From Chloroflexota bacterium (GTDB taxonomy: Bacteria; Chloroflexota; Limnocylindria; Limnocylindrales; CSP1-4): 43,749 nucleotides of DNA. The position numbers and the translations under genes are program-made. Positions 16,697 through 25,202 of this stretch are shown piece by piece (the first letter of the stretch is position 1; every line of letters starts with the position of its first letter). The notes beneath the pieces were generated by a model, which was not told where the DNA came from, made no database searches, and saw only the letters and a program-made list of their open reading frames with translations. The DNA lies in NCBI GenBank assembly GCA_003156975.1, contig PMIE01000038.1, positions 1 to 43,749 of the forward strand, in the 5' to 3' direction.

Positions 16697-17515
16697 ATGG
16701 CACAGGTGGGTAGCCGGCGCACTCGATGGGGCGCCCTCTCGGGCATCGCCATGGTGGTGGCTCTGGCTGTGGCCGGTTGCGCCAGCAACTCCGCAACGCC
16801 GGCAAAGGTGTATATCACGCCGGCACCCGGAACTGCCGGAACTGCCGGACCCGGCGGACTCGATACTGGGGGACCGACGCCGACCGTCGACAGCATCGTC
16901 GTTTCTTCCTCCGCGCCGGACAACAGCTGGTCGTTCACATTCAAGAAGCCTTTGGTCTCCGGCGTCTCCGACGCCCTGTCGACGACGATCAACGACGCGG
17001 TCTCCTCCAAGGTCAACGGCTTCATCCAGAACTTCACCGGGGGGAAGCTGCCGGCGGTGACCAGCGGCAGTCCTCCCAGCACCCTTGAGGGCGATTTCAC
17101 CATTGCGCTCACCTCGCCCTCGATCGTCAGCTTCAGGTTCACCTTTCTGACGCACCTGTCGGGCTCCGCGCAGCTGGCTTTCGACTGCGGCAGCCTCAGT
17201 ATCTGGGTGTACACCGGCGCAACGATCAGCCTGGCGGACATCTTCACGGACCAGAACGCCGCCCTTCCGACACTCTCGAGCCAGGCTCATGCCGCCCTGG
17301 CAGCATCGCTGGGAAAGAGCCTGACGTGGTCCGGATCTGCGACGTCGATCAGCTTCTTCGACAACTGGGCGATCACGAAGGCCGGCCTGGAGTTCACCTG
17401 GGCCCAGGGCAAGATCGCCGGCAGTGAGGCAGGTTCGCCGAGCGTCACTCTGCCCTGGTCCAGCATCAAGTCCCTGATCAAGACGAGCGGCCCGGCCGGG
17501 CAATTCGTGCGTTAG
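16697..17515 (+). CDS. Lipoprotein with RsiV/DUF3298-like domain
   Basis: A 272-residue exported lipoprotein: signal peptide with lipobox AVAGC (Cys28), a short Pro/Thr/Gly linker, then an alpha/beta domain. Its C-terminal blocks 'L.DIF', 'NWAITKAGLEFTW' and 'LPWSSIKSLIKTSGP' match the pattern of the DUF3298/RsiV family, which includes the lysozyme-binding anti-sigma RsiV and peptidoglycan-associated proteins. The gene at 38921 is a paralogue sharing the NW..TK.GL...F and PWS/A...S....GP signature. A GGAGGAAC Shine-Dalgarno lies five bases before the ATG. No sigma factor gene is adjacent, so an anti-sigma role is unsupported. Confidence 0.65.
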   Translation: MAQVGSRRTRWGALSGIAMVVALAVAGCASNSATPAKVYITPAPGTAGTAGPGGLDTGGPTPTVDSIVVSSSAPDNSWSFTFKKPLVSGVSDALSTTINDAVSSKVNGFIQNFTGGKLPAVTSGSPPSTLEGDFTIALTSPSIVSFRFTFLTHLSGSAQLAFDCGSLSIWVYTGATISLADIFTDQNAALPTLSSQAHAALAASLGKSLTWSGSATSISFFDNWAITKAGLEFTWAQGKIAGSEAGSPSVTLPWSSIKSLIKTSGPAGQFVR

Positions 17516-17563
17516 GACGTTCCTCGGACCGATCTCCCTCGGGCGGCGTGTGATGATTGCGTC

Positions 17564-18856
17564 TTGATTGATTCTCCTCTGGCTCCCGCCGCGCCCGTGG
17601 CTGCGGCTATCTTCCTTGCGACGATCGCCCTGGTCATCGCTCGGCCGTGGCGCCTGACCGAAGCTTCCGCCGCATTGCTCGGTGCGGGCGTGATGATCCT
17701 GGCGGGTCTCGTTTCGCCGAGCGGCGCCGCCTCGGATGTTGCCGGCCATTGGAACGTGCTGCTCTTCTTCGTGGGCTTGACCGGGGCCGCGGCCGTTGCG
17801 GAACGAAGCGGGCTCTTCGAGGCGATGGCCGGCACTTCGGCTCGGTTATCCGCTGGTAGCCCGCGCCGATTGCTGGTTGCGGTTGTAGGCGCCGGCGCGA
17901 TCGTCGCGGCTCTGCTGTCAAACGACGCCGCGGCGCTTGTCTTGACGCCTGTCGTCTACGTGCTTGTAGCCAGGTTCGGTCTCGCGCCTCTTCCATATGT
18001 GCTTGCCTGCACTTTTGTGGCCGACGCCGCGTCGATTGCCCTGCCGGTCAGCAACCCCGTGAATGTGATCGTCAGCGATCGCCTCGGAGTCAGCGCCGCG
18101 AGCCTGGTACCGGTGCTCATGCCCGCAGCTATCGCGTCCGTGGTCGCGTTGCTTGCCTGCCTGTTCGTCATTTACCGCCACCAGCTGCCGGCGCGTGCAC
18201 CGCTCGTGCCGGATGATTCGTCGTGGGCAACCTGGACGGCAGTTCCGCGACGGCTCCTGGCCGCCTTCGGGATCGCGGTCGGTGCCTTCGCGGTCGCTTC
18301 GGCGCTTGACCTGCCGCTCGGGCCGACCATGGCGGTGGTGTGGTTGCTCGTGCTCGGCGTCGAGTGGACGAGCCGCCGCCCCGAAAAGCCGCTGGACGGC
18401 ATCGGCTGGTCCTTGCTCATCTTCGTGGCCTCAATGGGGATCCTGGTCGACGGCCTGTCGTCCACGGGGATCACGGCCTGGCTCGCGCAGATCATTCTGG
18501 GGAATGTGCGCGAATCGCCGGCCGCGGTCATGGTCGTCACCGCCTTCGCGGCTGCCGTGGGCTCGAACCTGGTCAACAACCTGCCGGCCGCGTTCGTGTT
18601 CGCCGACGCCGTTCACGGTGCCGGGCTGAGCTCGGCCAGTGCCCACGCCGCAGCAATCGGAACCATCATCGGAGCGGACCTGGGACCGAACTTGACGCCG
18701 GTCGGGTCCGTCGCCACGCTTCTCTGGTTCGTGATGCTGCGCCAGCGTGGCCTTCAGGTGTCAACGTGGAGCTACATTCGGATCGGCCTGATCGTGACTC
18801 CCGTCACGATCCTTGCGGCGCTCGGCGTCGCGCTGTTGCTTGGAGTGCCAGGGTGA
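17564..18856 (+). CDS. ArsB/NhaD-family anion or Na+/H+ permease
   Basis: This 430-residue protein has about 11 membrane helices and the two inverted signature loops of the ion transporter superfamily: LLSNDAAALVLTP with PVSNPVNVIVSD in the first half, and GSNLVNNLPAAF with GPNLTPVGS in the second. These match ArsB-type arsenite pumps and related CitM/NhaD carriers. No arsR or arsC is nearby, so arsenite specificity is not supported. The start is TTG 17564 (or TTG 17568 out of frame); a GATGAT hexamer ends six bases before TTG 17564, the same spacing as the leaderless promoter at 33205. A universal stress protein gene starts eight bases after its stop, suggesting co-expression. Confidence 0.8.
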   Translation: MIDSPLAPAAPVAAAIFLATIALVIARPWRLTEASAALLGAGVMILAGLVSPSGAASDVAGHWNVLLFFVGLTGAAAVAERSGLFEAMAGTSARLSAGSPRRLLVAVVGAGAIVAALLSNDAAALVLTPVVYVLVARFGLAPLPYVLACTFVADAASIALPVSNPVNVIVSDRLGVSAASLVPVLMPAAIASVVALLACLFVIYRHQLPARAPLVPDDSSWATWTAVPRRLLAAFGIAVGAFAVASALDLPLGPTMAVVWLLVLGVEWTSRRPEKPLDGIGWSLLIFVASMGILVDGLSSTGITAWLAQIILGNVRESPAAVMVVTAFAAAVGSNLVNNLPAAFVFADAVHGAGLSSASAHAAAIGTIIGADLGPNLTPVGSVATLLWFVMLRQRGLQVSTWSYIRIGLIVTPVTILAALGVALLLGVPG

Positions 18857-18863
18857 GTCGGCG

Positions 18864-19364
18864 ATGAGCGCGCCTCGACGGTTTCTCGTGGCTCTGGCCG
18901 GGACGGAGGACGCAGCCCTTGCCCAGCGGGTGGCGGCAGTTGTGGACTCCGGTGGGTCGGAAGTCGAATTGACGCTCCTCCATGTCGCGGAAGCCGGACC
19001 TCGCGAGCTCACGTCCTACGAGCCGATGGTCCGGCGAGGGCCCTGGCCGCTGCCCAAGAAGGCCGAGATGGAGCGTCGCCTCGCTGAAGCGGACGATGAG
19101 GCAGGGGCCGCGCTGCTCGCCGTCTGGCACGAGCGTTTCGCGGCGGCCCTGCCAGGCGCGGCGATAGCACATCTGGTTGCCCAGGGCCGCCCGGAGCAAG
19201 AGATCGTCAGCGCCGCCGAGCGGCTCAAGGCGGACGCACTCATCTTGTGCCCGCGCCCCAGATCCGGCCCAACCGAACCAGGGCCCAGGAGTGTGGGTCA
19301 CGTGGCCCGATTCGTGCTGGACCACTCCCCGGTGCCGGTTCTGTTCATGCGTCGGTCGAGCTGA
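18864..19364 (+). CDS. Universal stress protein (UspA) family
   Basis: A single Usp domain of 166 residues with the Rossmann-like alternation: RFLVALAGTEDAALAQRV at strand 1, VELTLLHVAE at strand 2, DALILCPRPRSG at strand 4 and the C-terminal HSPVPVLFMR. The nucleotide-binding G-2X-G-9X-G(S/T) motif is imperfect (GPTEPGPRSVGHVARFVL), so ATP binding is uncertain. It follows the permease after eight bases. Usp genes are often paired with ion transporters whose activity they regulate, which is plausible here but inferred. Confidence 0.75.
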   Translation: MSAPRRFLVALAGTEDAALAQRVAAVVDSGGSEVELTLLHVAEAGPRELTSYEPMVRRGPWPLPKKAEMERRLAEADDEAGAALLAVWHERFAAALPGAAIAHLVAQGRPEQEIVSAAERLKADALILCPRPRSGPTEPGPRSVGHVARFVLDHSPVPVLFMRRSS

Positions 19365-19778
19365 ACCTCTCGGACCCGAGCTTCTCACATTCGCGCGCCC
19401 GCGCGCGCCCTACTCCTGGGGGATCAACCCCAGCAGCCGCAGTTCGTCGAGAAGTGCCCGACCGTCGATAGGCTTGACCAGGAATTAGTCGCACTGCCCC
19501 TGAATCGCCCCGAGGACGTTGTCTCTGTCGGCGTGGGCGGTCAACGTGGGCGGCCGTCGCGATCACTTTGGTGCGCTGCTTCGGAGCGAGTTGCGCTCCG
19601 TTGCAGCGGCCGGCACGGCTAGATTGCCGCCCGGACTCGATGCCCTGGAAGGTGTTTACTGTTCCCGGCCGGGCTTGCAGGTCGTATCGTGGGTTGAGCG
19701 TTGGCGTAGGGAGCCGCGGCCGGGTACTCGGACAATGGTCGCGTCCGGATCCGCGATGAAGCTGCGAAGGACTCACTC
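19365..19778. other. Intergenic region holding a response-regulator remnant
   Basis: About 410 bases without an intact gene. The left half holds a degenerate receiver-domain fragment on the minus strand (19410-19590). The right half, upstream of the tlpA-like gene, shows no feature I can support. Confidence 0.6.
19410..19590 (-). pseudogene. Response regulator receiver-domain remnant
   Basis: Read on the minus strand, the frame ending at the TAG of 19410-19412 gives LTAHADRDNVLGAIQGQCD, then an in-frame TAA (19485-19487), then FLVKPIDGRALLDELRLLGL. This is the second half of a CheY-like domain: the beta-4 TAH(A)D segment, the KP of beta-5, and helix 5. Just upstream another frame reads RTKVIATAAHVD, which repeats the same beta-4 motif, so a frameshift has also occurred. 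No phosphoacceptor half is seen. Two lesions plus a missing N-terminal half make it a pseudogene. Confidence 0.65.
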
Positions 19779-20405
19779 GTGCCCGCCCGAACCTCGTGCC
19801 TTCAGGCTGTTGCAGTGCTGCTGGGCTGCGCCGTCATCCTCGCCGGCTGCGCCGCGACGATCACCAAAGCGCCCGCGGGTCCGGCCGCCTCGCCCGTCGC
19901 GGCCGGCGCCACCCCCACATTCTTCGACCCGATCCCTGCCGTGCCCGCGCCCACCGTACCGTCGTGGTTCAACGTGGAAATGACGGACGTGAATACGGGC
20001 AAGCAATTCAAGATCAACGACTTCCCCGGCAAGGTGATCCTCGTCGACACGATGGCGACCTGGTGCCCGACATGCCAGGGCGAGATGAGCCAGGTCCAGC
20101 GGCTGCCTGCCCTGATCGGCGCGACCAGCAGCAGCCTCATCAGGATCAGCCTCGACGTGGATCCCAACGAGGACGCGACGATCCTCAAGAAGTACGCGGC
20201 CAAGAACAAGTTCGATTGGTACGTCGCTGTGGCGCCGATCGAGGTCGGCCGGTTCCTCGAGACTAACTACGACCAGCAGTACCTCAATCCGCCACTTCAG
20301 CCGATGCTGTTCATCGACAAGATCGGCGGCGTCTATGGGCTGCCGTTCGGTGTCAAGTCCGCCGAGAGCATCCAGAAGACGATCGCCCAGTACCTCGCCC
20401 AGTAG
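19779..20405 (+). CDS. TlpA-like thioredoxin-fold lipoprotein
   Basis: An extracytoplasmic thiol-disulfide oxidoreductase of 208 residues. The signal peptide ends in VILAGC (Cys24, lipobox), a Pro/Ala/Thr linker follows, and then a thioredoxin fold with the redox motif TWCPTCQGEM. Downstream are the expected strand (LIRISLDVDPNE) and the cis-Pro region near PPLQPMLFID. The GTG start is supported by the signal peptide. A CcdA-type membrane protein starts five bases after the stop, so the pair likely moves electrons from cytoplasmic thioredoxin through CcdA to this protein, for cytochrome c maturation or repair of exported thiols. No cytochrome maturation gene is present in the window. Confidence 0.88.
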   Translation: MPARTSCLQAVAVLLGCAVILAGCAATITKAPAGPAASPVAAGATPTFFDPIPAVPAPTVPSWFNVEMTDVNTGKQFKINDFPGKVILVDTMATWCPTCQGEMSQVQRLPALIGATSSSLIRISLDVDPNEDATILKKYAAKNKFDWYVAVAPIEVGRFLETNYDQQYLNPPLQPMLFIDKIGGVYGLPFGVKSAESIQKTIAQYLAQ

Positions 20406-20410
20406 CGCGA

Positions 20411-21079
20411 ATGGACGTCGCACTGACATCCCTCTCGTTCGGGCTGCTGGCCACACTGAGCCCTTGCGTCCTGCCGCTCTACCCGGGCTTCCTCGCCTAC
20501 CTGGGCGGCCAGTCCGGAGCCGAGACGGGCAGGCTGCGCTACATCCTCGGCTTGTTCGTTCTGGCCGGCGTGCTGACGGCGATGCTTGTTCTGGGAGCGG
20601 CGATGGCGGCCCTTTCGGTCTCGATCGGCCGGGTGCTGGCAATCATCATCCCCATCGCGATCGTCGCCATCCTGGCGTTGGGGGTGCTGCTTCTGCTCAA
20701 CCGCAACCCCTTCTATCGCCTGCCGCAGATCAAAGTGCCGCTGCTGCGCCGCCCCTCCCTGAATGCCTACGTCTACGGACTTCTCTACGGTCCGATAGCC
20801 ATGCCGTGCTCCGGTCCGCTGGTCGTGGCCATCTTCGTCTACTCGTTCACGTTCGGCGAGGCGGCCAGCAAGCTGTGGGTCTTCCTCTGGTTTGGGCTTG
20901 GGTTTGGTGCGCCGCTGCTCGCCATCTCCTTGCTGTCTGGGGCGCTGCAGCGGCAGATGACTCTCTGGTTTGCGCGCCACAGCCGGGTCATCAACGCGAT
21001 TGGCGGCCTCCTCCTGATCGCGATCGCGGTCTACGATCTTGCGGAGAACTGGGACATGCTCACCCTGTACTACGGGTGA
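20411..21079 (+). CDS. CcdA/DsbD-type thiol-disulfide membrane transporter
   Basis: It is a 222-residue protein with six membrane helices that relays reducing equivalents across the membrane. The two redox-active Cys residues sit in the family motifs LSPCVLPLYPGFLAYL (helix 1) and GPIAMPCSGPLVV (helix 4). It lies five bases after the TlpA-like gene and is clearly in the same operon. It could be called ccdA, but the exact physiological target is unknown. Confidence 0.9.
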   Translation: MDVALTSLSFGLLATLSPCVLPLYPGFLAYLGGQSGAETGRLRYILGLFVLAGVLTAMLVLGAAMAALSVSIGRVLAIIIPIAIVAILALGVLLLLNRNPFYRLPQIKVPLLRRPSLNAYVYGLLYGPIAMPCSGPLVVAIFVYSFTFGEAASKLWVFLWFGLGFGAPLLAISLLSGALQRQMTLWFARHSRVINAIGGLLLIAIAVYDLAENWDMLTLYYG

Positions 21080-21185
21080 GCTCTTCGCGCGGACTGCAAT
21101 GCATTGTTGATGCGACGATCGGCTTCGGTGGGACACTCTGTGCGCTGACGCCCCCATGATCTGAACTCCGAAAGCGGCCGAGCGC

Positions 21186-21620
21186 ATGGAGGGATCGCCT
21201 GCGTGGGCGAAGACGATCACGGTCGATGACATCGACCGATCGGGCGTCCTCCTGCTGGTGGAGGACGACACGTCGGTCCGGGAGTTCGCGCGCCGCAGCC
21301 TGGAAGCTGCGGGATACACGGTTCTGGCGGCAGAGAACGGAGATCAGGCCGTTCGCGCGAGTGAGCGGTGGGGCGAACGGATCGACGTCCTGGTCACGGA
21401 CATCGCCATGCCGGGCATCCACGGTGTGGAACTGGCTGCCCGCATCCGCCAGCAACGCCCCGACATCCAGGTGGTGTTCGCAAGTGGCTTTGGCCCGGGT
21501 GCCGTCAACGGAAACGGCGTGCGGGCGGCGGGCGCGTTTCTGCCGAAGCCGTACAGCGGAATGGCCCTCTGTCGCGTGGTCGCTAGGGCGGTCGACACCG
21601 GTCGAGGTATCGCTCCGTAG
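21186..21620 (+). CDS. Single-domain response regulator
   Basis: A 144-residue protein consisting of one receiver domain. The acidic pocket LLVEDD, the phosphoacceptor Asp72 in VTDIAMPG, the beta-4 ASGF, and the Lys-Pro of LPKPYS are all present. There is no output domain. It is clearly paralogous to the receiver at the C-terminus of the PAS kinase ending at 28800 (both have VR.FARRSLE..GY and PKPYS/EKPYS). It lies just past the convergent hybrid kinase ending at 21703. It may be a phosphate sink or shuttle for one of the two kinases; which one cannot be told from sequence. The N-terminal start (ATG 21186) is not supported by an obvious Shine-Dalgarno. Confidence 0.85.
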   Translation: MEGSPAWAKTITVDDIDRSGVLLLVEDDTSVREFARRSLEAAGYTVLAAENGDQAVRASERWGERIDVLVTDIAMPGIHGVELAARIRQQRPDIQVVFASGFGPGAVNGNGVRAAGAFLPKPYSGMALCRVVARAVDTGRGIAP

Positions 21621-21702
21621 CGAGGCGCCGGCGCAGGACAGCCGGACTCTCCGCTCCGGCTGGTCCAAATGGCGGGCTCCTTCCACTCCGGGATCGTCGC
21701 TG

Positions 21703-24351
21703 TCAGGACCGCAGTTCGGCCCGACGTATCCCTGCCAGTAGCGCCCTCAGAGCCTCAGCCGCGGGCGCCAGCGCGGTCTCGATATCCGCGAGTATTGCCT
21801 CGCCGCCGACCGTGGTCCCGGAGCGGGCCAGTGCGACCATACGCTCCGTGCCGTCGTGGACGTGGCGAACGCCAAGAGTGGCGGCTACGCCCTTCAGCTT
21901 GTGGGCCGCATCTTCCAGCGCGTCCGGGTCGCCCGCCTGCAGCGCGGCCCGGATCCCGGGCACCGTCTCGGCCACGGTGGCTTCGTAGCTCTGGACCATC
22001 ATCGCGACGAAGACGTCGGAGCCATCGGGGTCGAGTTCGAACAACTCCGCCATCTGCTCCCGATCGATCGTGCCGCCTTCGTCCAGGGATCCGGCCGCGT
22101 CGAAGGCAGCTGCCGCGGCGAAGGCAGCGGCCGCTGCCGGACCGATGCTCCGCTGTGCCGGCAGCCAGCGTGCCAGCGTCGCCGTCAGATCCGCCGACGC
22201 GATCGGCTTGGTGAGATAGTCGTCCATGCCGGCCGCCAGGCATGCCGCCCGGTCGCCGGCCATCGCCGCGGCCGTGAGGGCGATGATCGGGAGACGCAGC
22301 CCCTCGGTCCGGATGGCACGGGCCGCTTCGAAGCCGTCCATCTCAGGCATGTGGCAATCCATGAGAACCAGGTCGAAGGTTCCGGCGCGGACGGCGGCCA
22401 CCGCCTCGAGGCCGTTGTCGACGATGGTTGCGTCCATTCCCAGGCGAGCCAGCAGGCGTTCCATCAGCCTCTTGTTTGCGTCGTTGTCCTCGGCAACGAG
22501 CACGCGCGCTCCCGACAGCTCGGGGCTGCGCGCCCCGCTTTCGCAGACGGCCATCACCGTCCCGGCCTCGGCGTCCGTGGGCGTTTCGAGGATGACGGTG
22601 AACCAGAACGTGGAGCCGCCGCCCGGACTCGAATCGACGTCGATCTCGCCGCCCATCATTTCGACGAGTTTCTTGCAGAGGGCAAGGCCGAGTCCGGTGC
22701 CACCAAAGCGGCGCGTGGTCGAAGCTTCGGCTTGAACGAAGGGTTCGAAGATCCGGTCCTTCTGAAGCTCGCCGATGCCGATACCTGTGTCGGCGACCTC
22801 GAAGCGCAGGGTCGTCTCCTCGACCGTCCTGCTGACGGCCCTGGCTCGGACGACGATACCCCCGCTCGCGGTGAACTTGATGGCGTTTCCGACGAGATTG
22901 GACACTACCTGGCGGAGCCGGTGCGGGTCGCCGGCGAGCATAAGCGGGATAGAGCGATCCACTTCTGCGGCCAGGGTGATGCCTTTCTCTCTGGCGCTCA
23001 CGCCGAACAGGGTCACGACGGAGCCGATGAGCGCCGCAGGCGCGAAGCCGACCCGTTCGAGCTCCATGTGGTCGGCCTCGATCTTGGAGAGGTCCAGAAC
23101 GTCGTTGATGACCGACAGCAGCGTCTGACCGGCGCCTTCGATGGCCTGGACGCATTCGGTTTCGGCCGGCCCCAGGGCCGCGTCGCCGAGCAAGCCCACG
23201 TTGCCAAGGATCGCGTTCATGGGCGTCCGCATCTCATGGCTCATCATTGCCAGGAAGGCGCTCTTGGCCTGATTGGCGGCTTCGGCCGCCGCCGTTTCGG
23301 CCCGCAGGCACTCTTCTCCCTTGAGTCGGGATGACGCCAGTCTCTCCCGCAGCGTGAGGACTCTCTGACGCGCCATCGACAACACCACGACGGCGGCCGT
23401 ACCGATCGGCGCCAGATCGATACCCTGAACTCGACCGTGCGGCACCGTCTCTACTGCGACGCATGCGAGGATCGCGCCGAGTGGCAGCCAATCGACCAGC
23501 CCGCGCGCGACTCGCTCGTACGTCGGGCTGTCGCTGACCTCCTCGTCCCATGTCATCCAGGCGTAGCCGACGAGCAGGGTGCCGCACGAATACATCAGGC
23601 TCGTGAGCAGGTCCCGGTATCCGCCCTGGAGGACGGTGTTTATCCACACGATCCAGGACAGGCCCACGACCGAAACGCCGGCGATGCCGCACCACACGCC
23701 ACGCAGGGCTGGAGCGGCGCGAGAGGTCAAGGCGACGATCGCGGCCACGCCGGAGCTGGCGATGAGTCCTGCGGCCATGATCGGGACGGCCAGCTGGCCG
23801 ATGCTCCGACCGCCCAGGTCGGTCGGGCCGAGGGTCAACATCAGCGTCATTCCGGCAAGGAGCATGATGCCGCTATCCAGTGCCTCCGTGACCAGCTCCC
23901 GCCTGTTCAGGCGGCGGTAGAGGGCCGGGACGATGACCGCCATGGAAAGGATTGCGCCGCCGATGAAGAAGGCGTTCGCCGCGATCACGGCGGGCGCCGC
24001 GTCGATCGTGCCGGCCGTCATGTTCAGGATCAGCATGCCTGCGCCCGTCAGGGCGATGGCGCTGGCCAGCGGCCCGTAGCGGAGAATCTTGGGTTCCGGA
24101 CGGAAGGCCAGAATCACGAGCGCCAACGTCGCGGTCACGGCCGACAGGATGACGGACAGGCCTATGAACGGGCTGTGCGGCCCGCCGGCATCTGTCACCT
24201 CCAGGGCGGCCACTACGGCCGTTGCCGCTCCGCCGAGGACGAGTACCAGACCCGGACGGTCGCGCCAGCTCCGATGGCTTGATCGCGTGAGAGGCATGCT
24301 CGCGTCTGCTTCCAACTCGCGCCCGATCGGAGTGGACTCGCCCGACTCCAT
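21703..24351 (-). CDS. Hybrid sensor histidine kinase (membrane sensor, HisKA, HATPase, REC, HPt)
   Basis: An 882-residue protein that contains a whole phosphorelay. Residues 30-330 are about nine membrane helices of unknown sensory type. The HisKA domain has His372 in [12 protein letters not shown]. The ATPase domain has the N box [10 protein letters not shown]1 DTGIGIG and G2 [10 protein letters not shown] receiver follows (AEDND; Asp665 in [15 protein letters not shown]). An Ala-rich linker leads to an HPt domain with His817 in [12 protein letters not shown]. This architecture resembles BarA/ArcB-type kinases. Six bases upstream lies the stop of a receiver protein transcribed the same way (24357), so they form a two-gene operon with the receiver first. 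The DNA-binding partner is not in the window. Confidence 0.93.
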   Translation of the reverse strand: MESGESTPIGRELEADASMPLTRSSHRSWRDRPGLVLVLGGAATAVVAALEVTDAGGPHSPFIGLSVILSAVTATLALVILAFRPEPKILRYGPLASAIALTGAGMLILNMTAGTIDAAPAVIAANAFFIGGAILSMAVIVPALYRRLNRRELVTEALDSGIMLLAGMTLMLTLGPTDLGGRSIGQLAVPIMAAGLIASSGVAAIVALTSRAAPALRGVWCGIAGVSVVGLSWIVWINTVLQGGYRDLLTSLMYSCGTLLVGYAWMTWDEEVSDSPTYERVARGLVDWLPLGAILACVAVETVPHGRVQGIDLAPIGTAAVVVLSMARQRVLTLRERLASSRLKGEECLRAETAAAEAANQAKSAFLAMMSHEMRTPMNAILGNVGLLGDAALGPAETECVQAIEGAGQTLLSVINDVLDLSKIEADHMELERVGFAPAALIGSVVTLFGVSAREKGITLAAEVDRSIPLMLAGDPHRLRQVVSNLVGNAIKFTASGGIVVRARAVSRTVEETTLRFEVADTGIGIGELQKDRIFEPFVQAEASTTRRFGGTGLGLALCKKLVEMMGGEIDVDSSPGGGSTFWFTVILETPTDAEAGTVMAVCESGARSPELSGARVLVAEDNDANKRLMERLLARLGMDATIVDNGLEAVAAVRAGTFDLVLMDCHMPEMDGFEAARAIRTEGLRLPIIALTAAAMAGDRAACLAAGMDDYLTKPIASADLTATLARWLPAQRSIGPAAAAAFAAAAAFDAAGSLDEGGTIDREQMAELFELDPDGSDVFVAMMVQSYEATVAETVPGIRAALQAGDPDALEDAAHKLKGVAATLGVRHVHDGTERMVALARSGTTVGGEAILADIETALAPAAEALRALLAGIRRAELRS

Positions 24352-24356
24352 TGCGC

Positions 24357-25067
24357 CTAAGCCCTGCTGGTCGAACTGACACGCTGAAGAGCAGAACGCA
24401 GTTGGTCGATCTCATTGACCAGGATGCCGGCCAGGCGCAGGGCCTCAGGGTCAGTCGATGCCATGAGGACGCAATGGGCGGCGGTGGCGACGCGGTTAGC
24501 TCCGAAGACCGTGGCCGGTCCCTTGGCCTGCTCCGCTGCGTCACGAACGCCGCCGGCGTCATGGGCGCGAAGCGCATCGGCCATACCGCATTCGATGATG
24601 TCCAGCGTTAGCGCCGTGGCGTCGGCCAGGGGTCCGTAGTCGAGGCCGCTCATCTCCAGGCGCCCGATGGTCTCGACGCGAGGCTCGAGGACGCGCTCCT
24701 CATTGGCAAGAACGGCGCGCACCTTGGTCATCACGATCTGAGCCTTGACCGGCTTGACGATGTAGTCGCGCACCCCCTGACCGAGCAGCTCCACGACGGT
24801 CGATCGATCGGTCGCGCTCGTGACCATGATCACCGGGATCGTGGCCAGCCGTGGGTCGGCCCGCATCCGTGTCACCAGTTCGCGACCGTCCATCACGGGC
24901 ATCCTGATGTCCGTGAGGACCAGGACGCAGTTCTGACTCTCGTCTCCTTCGAGCAGCCGCAGCGCCTCTCTGCCCGACCTGGCCTTGCACACGGCCAGGC
25001 CTTCTCGCTTCAGGACCATCTCGAGCATGATCAGGGCAGACGGTTCGTCGTCGACGATGAGGATCAT
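24357..25067 (-). CDS. Response regulator with a degenerate HPt-like C-terminal domain
   Basis: A 236-residue protein. The start ATG at 25067 gives MILIVDDEPSALIML directly at beta-1; an upstream in-frame start would add 34 residues of unrelated sequence. The receiver has Asp53 in LTDIRMPVMDG, the Thr/Ser of VTSATD and the Lys of IVKPVK. The tail (about 150-236) is helical and resembles the HPt of the neighbouring kinase: DAAEQAKGPATVFGANRV lines up with [18 protein letters not shown]. The phosphoacceptor His is replaced by Glu179, so this domain cannot accept phosphate in the usual way. It precedes the hybrid kinase by five bases. It may bind the kinase's receiver without transferring phosphate; this is inference. 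Confidence 0.8.
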   Translation of the reverse strand: MILIVDDEPSALIMLEMVLKREGLAVCKARSGREALRLLEGDESQNCVLVLTDIRMPVMDGRELVTRMRADPRLATIPVIMVTSATDRSTVVELLGQGVRDYIVKPVKAQIVMTKVRAVLANEERVLEPRVETIGRLEMSGLDYGPLADATALTLDIIECGMADALRAHDAGGVRDAAEQAKGPATVFGANRVATAAHCVLMASTDPEALRLAGILVNEIDQLRSALQRVSSTSRA

Positions 25068-25202
25068 TTCTATTAGTCGAACCCCCGCGTGGTACAGAGC
25101 CGGCGAAGTGGCGCTCCCAGAACGCACGGCCCACGCACTGGTTGTCGGTTGCGGGCCCTCCCAGGTCAAGAGGAAGGGCGGGGAGTACCTTCGTCTCCGG
25201 TC

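Noticed and set aside
21856-23334. Long plus-strand frame opposite the hybrid kinase
   Set aside because: It lies entirely within well-recognised kinase, receiver and HPt domains of the minus strand; composition is typical of an antisense shadow.
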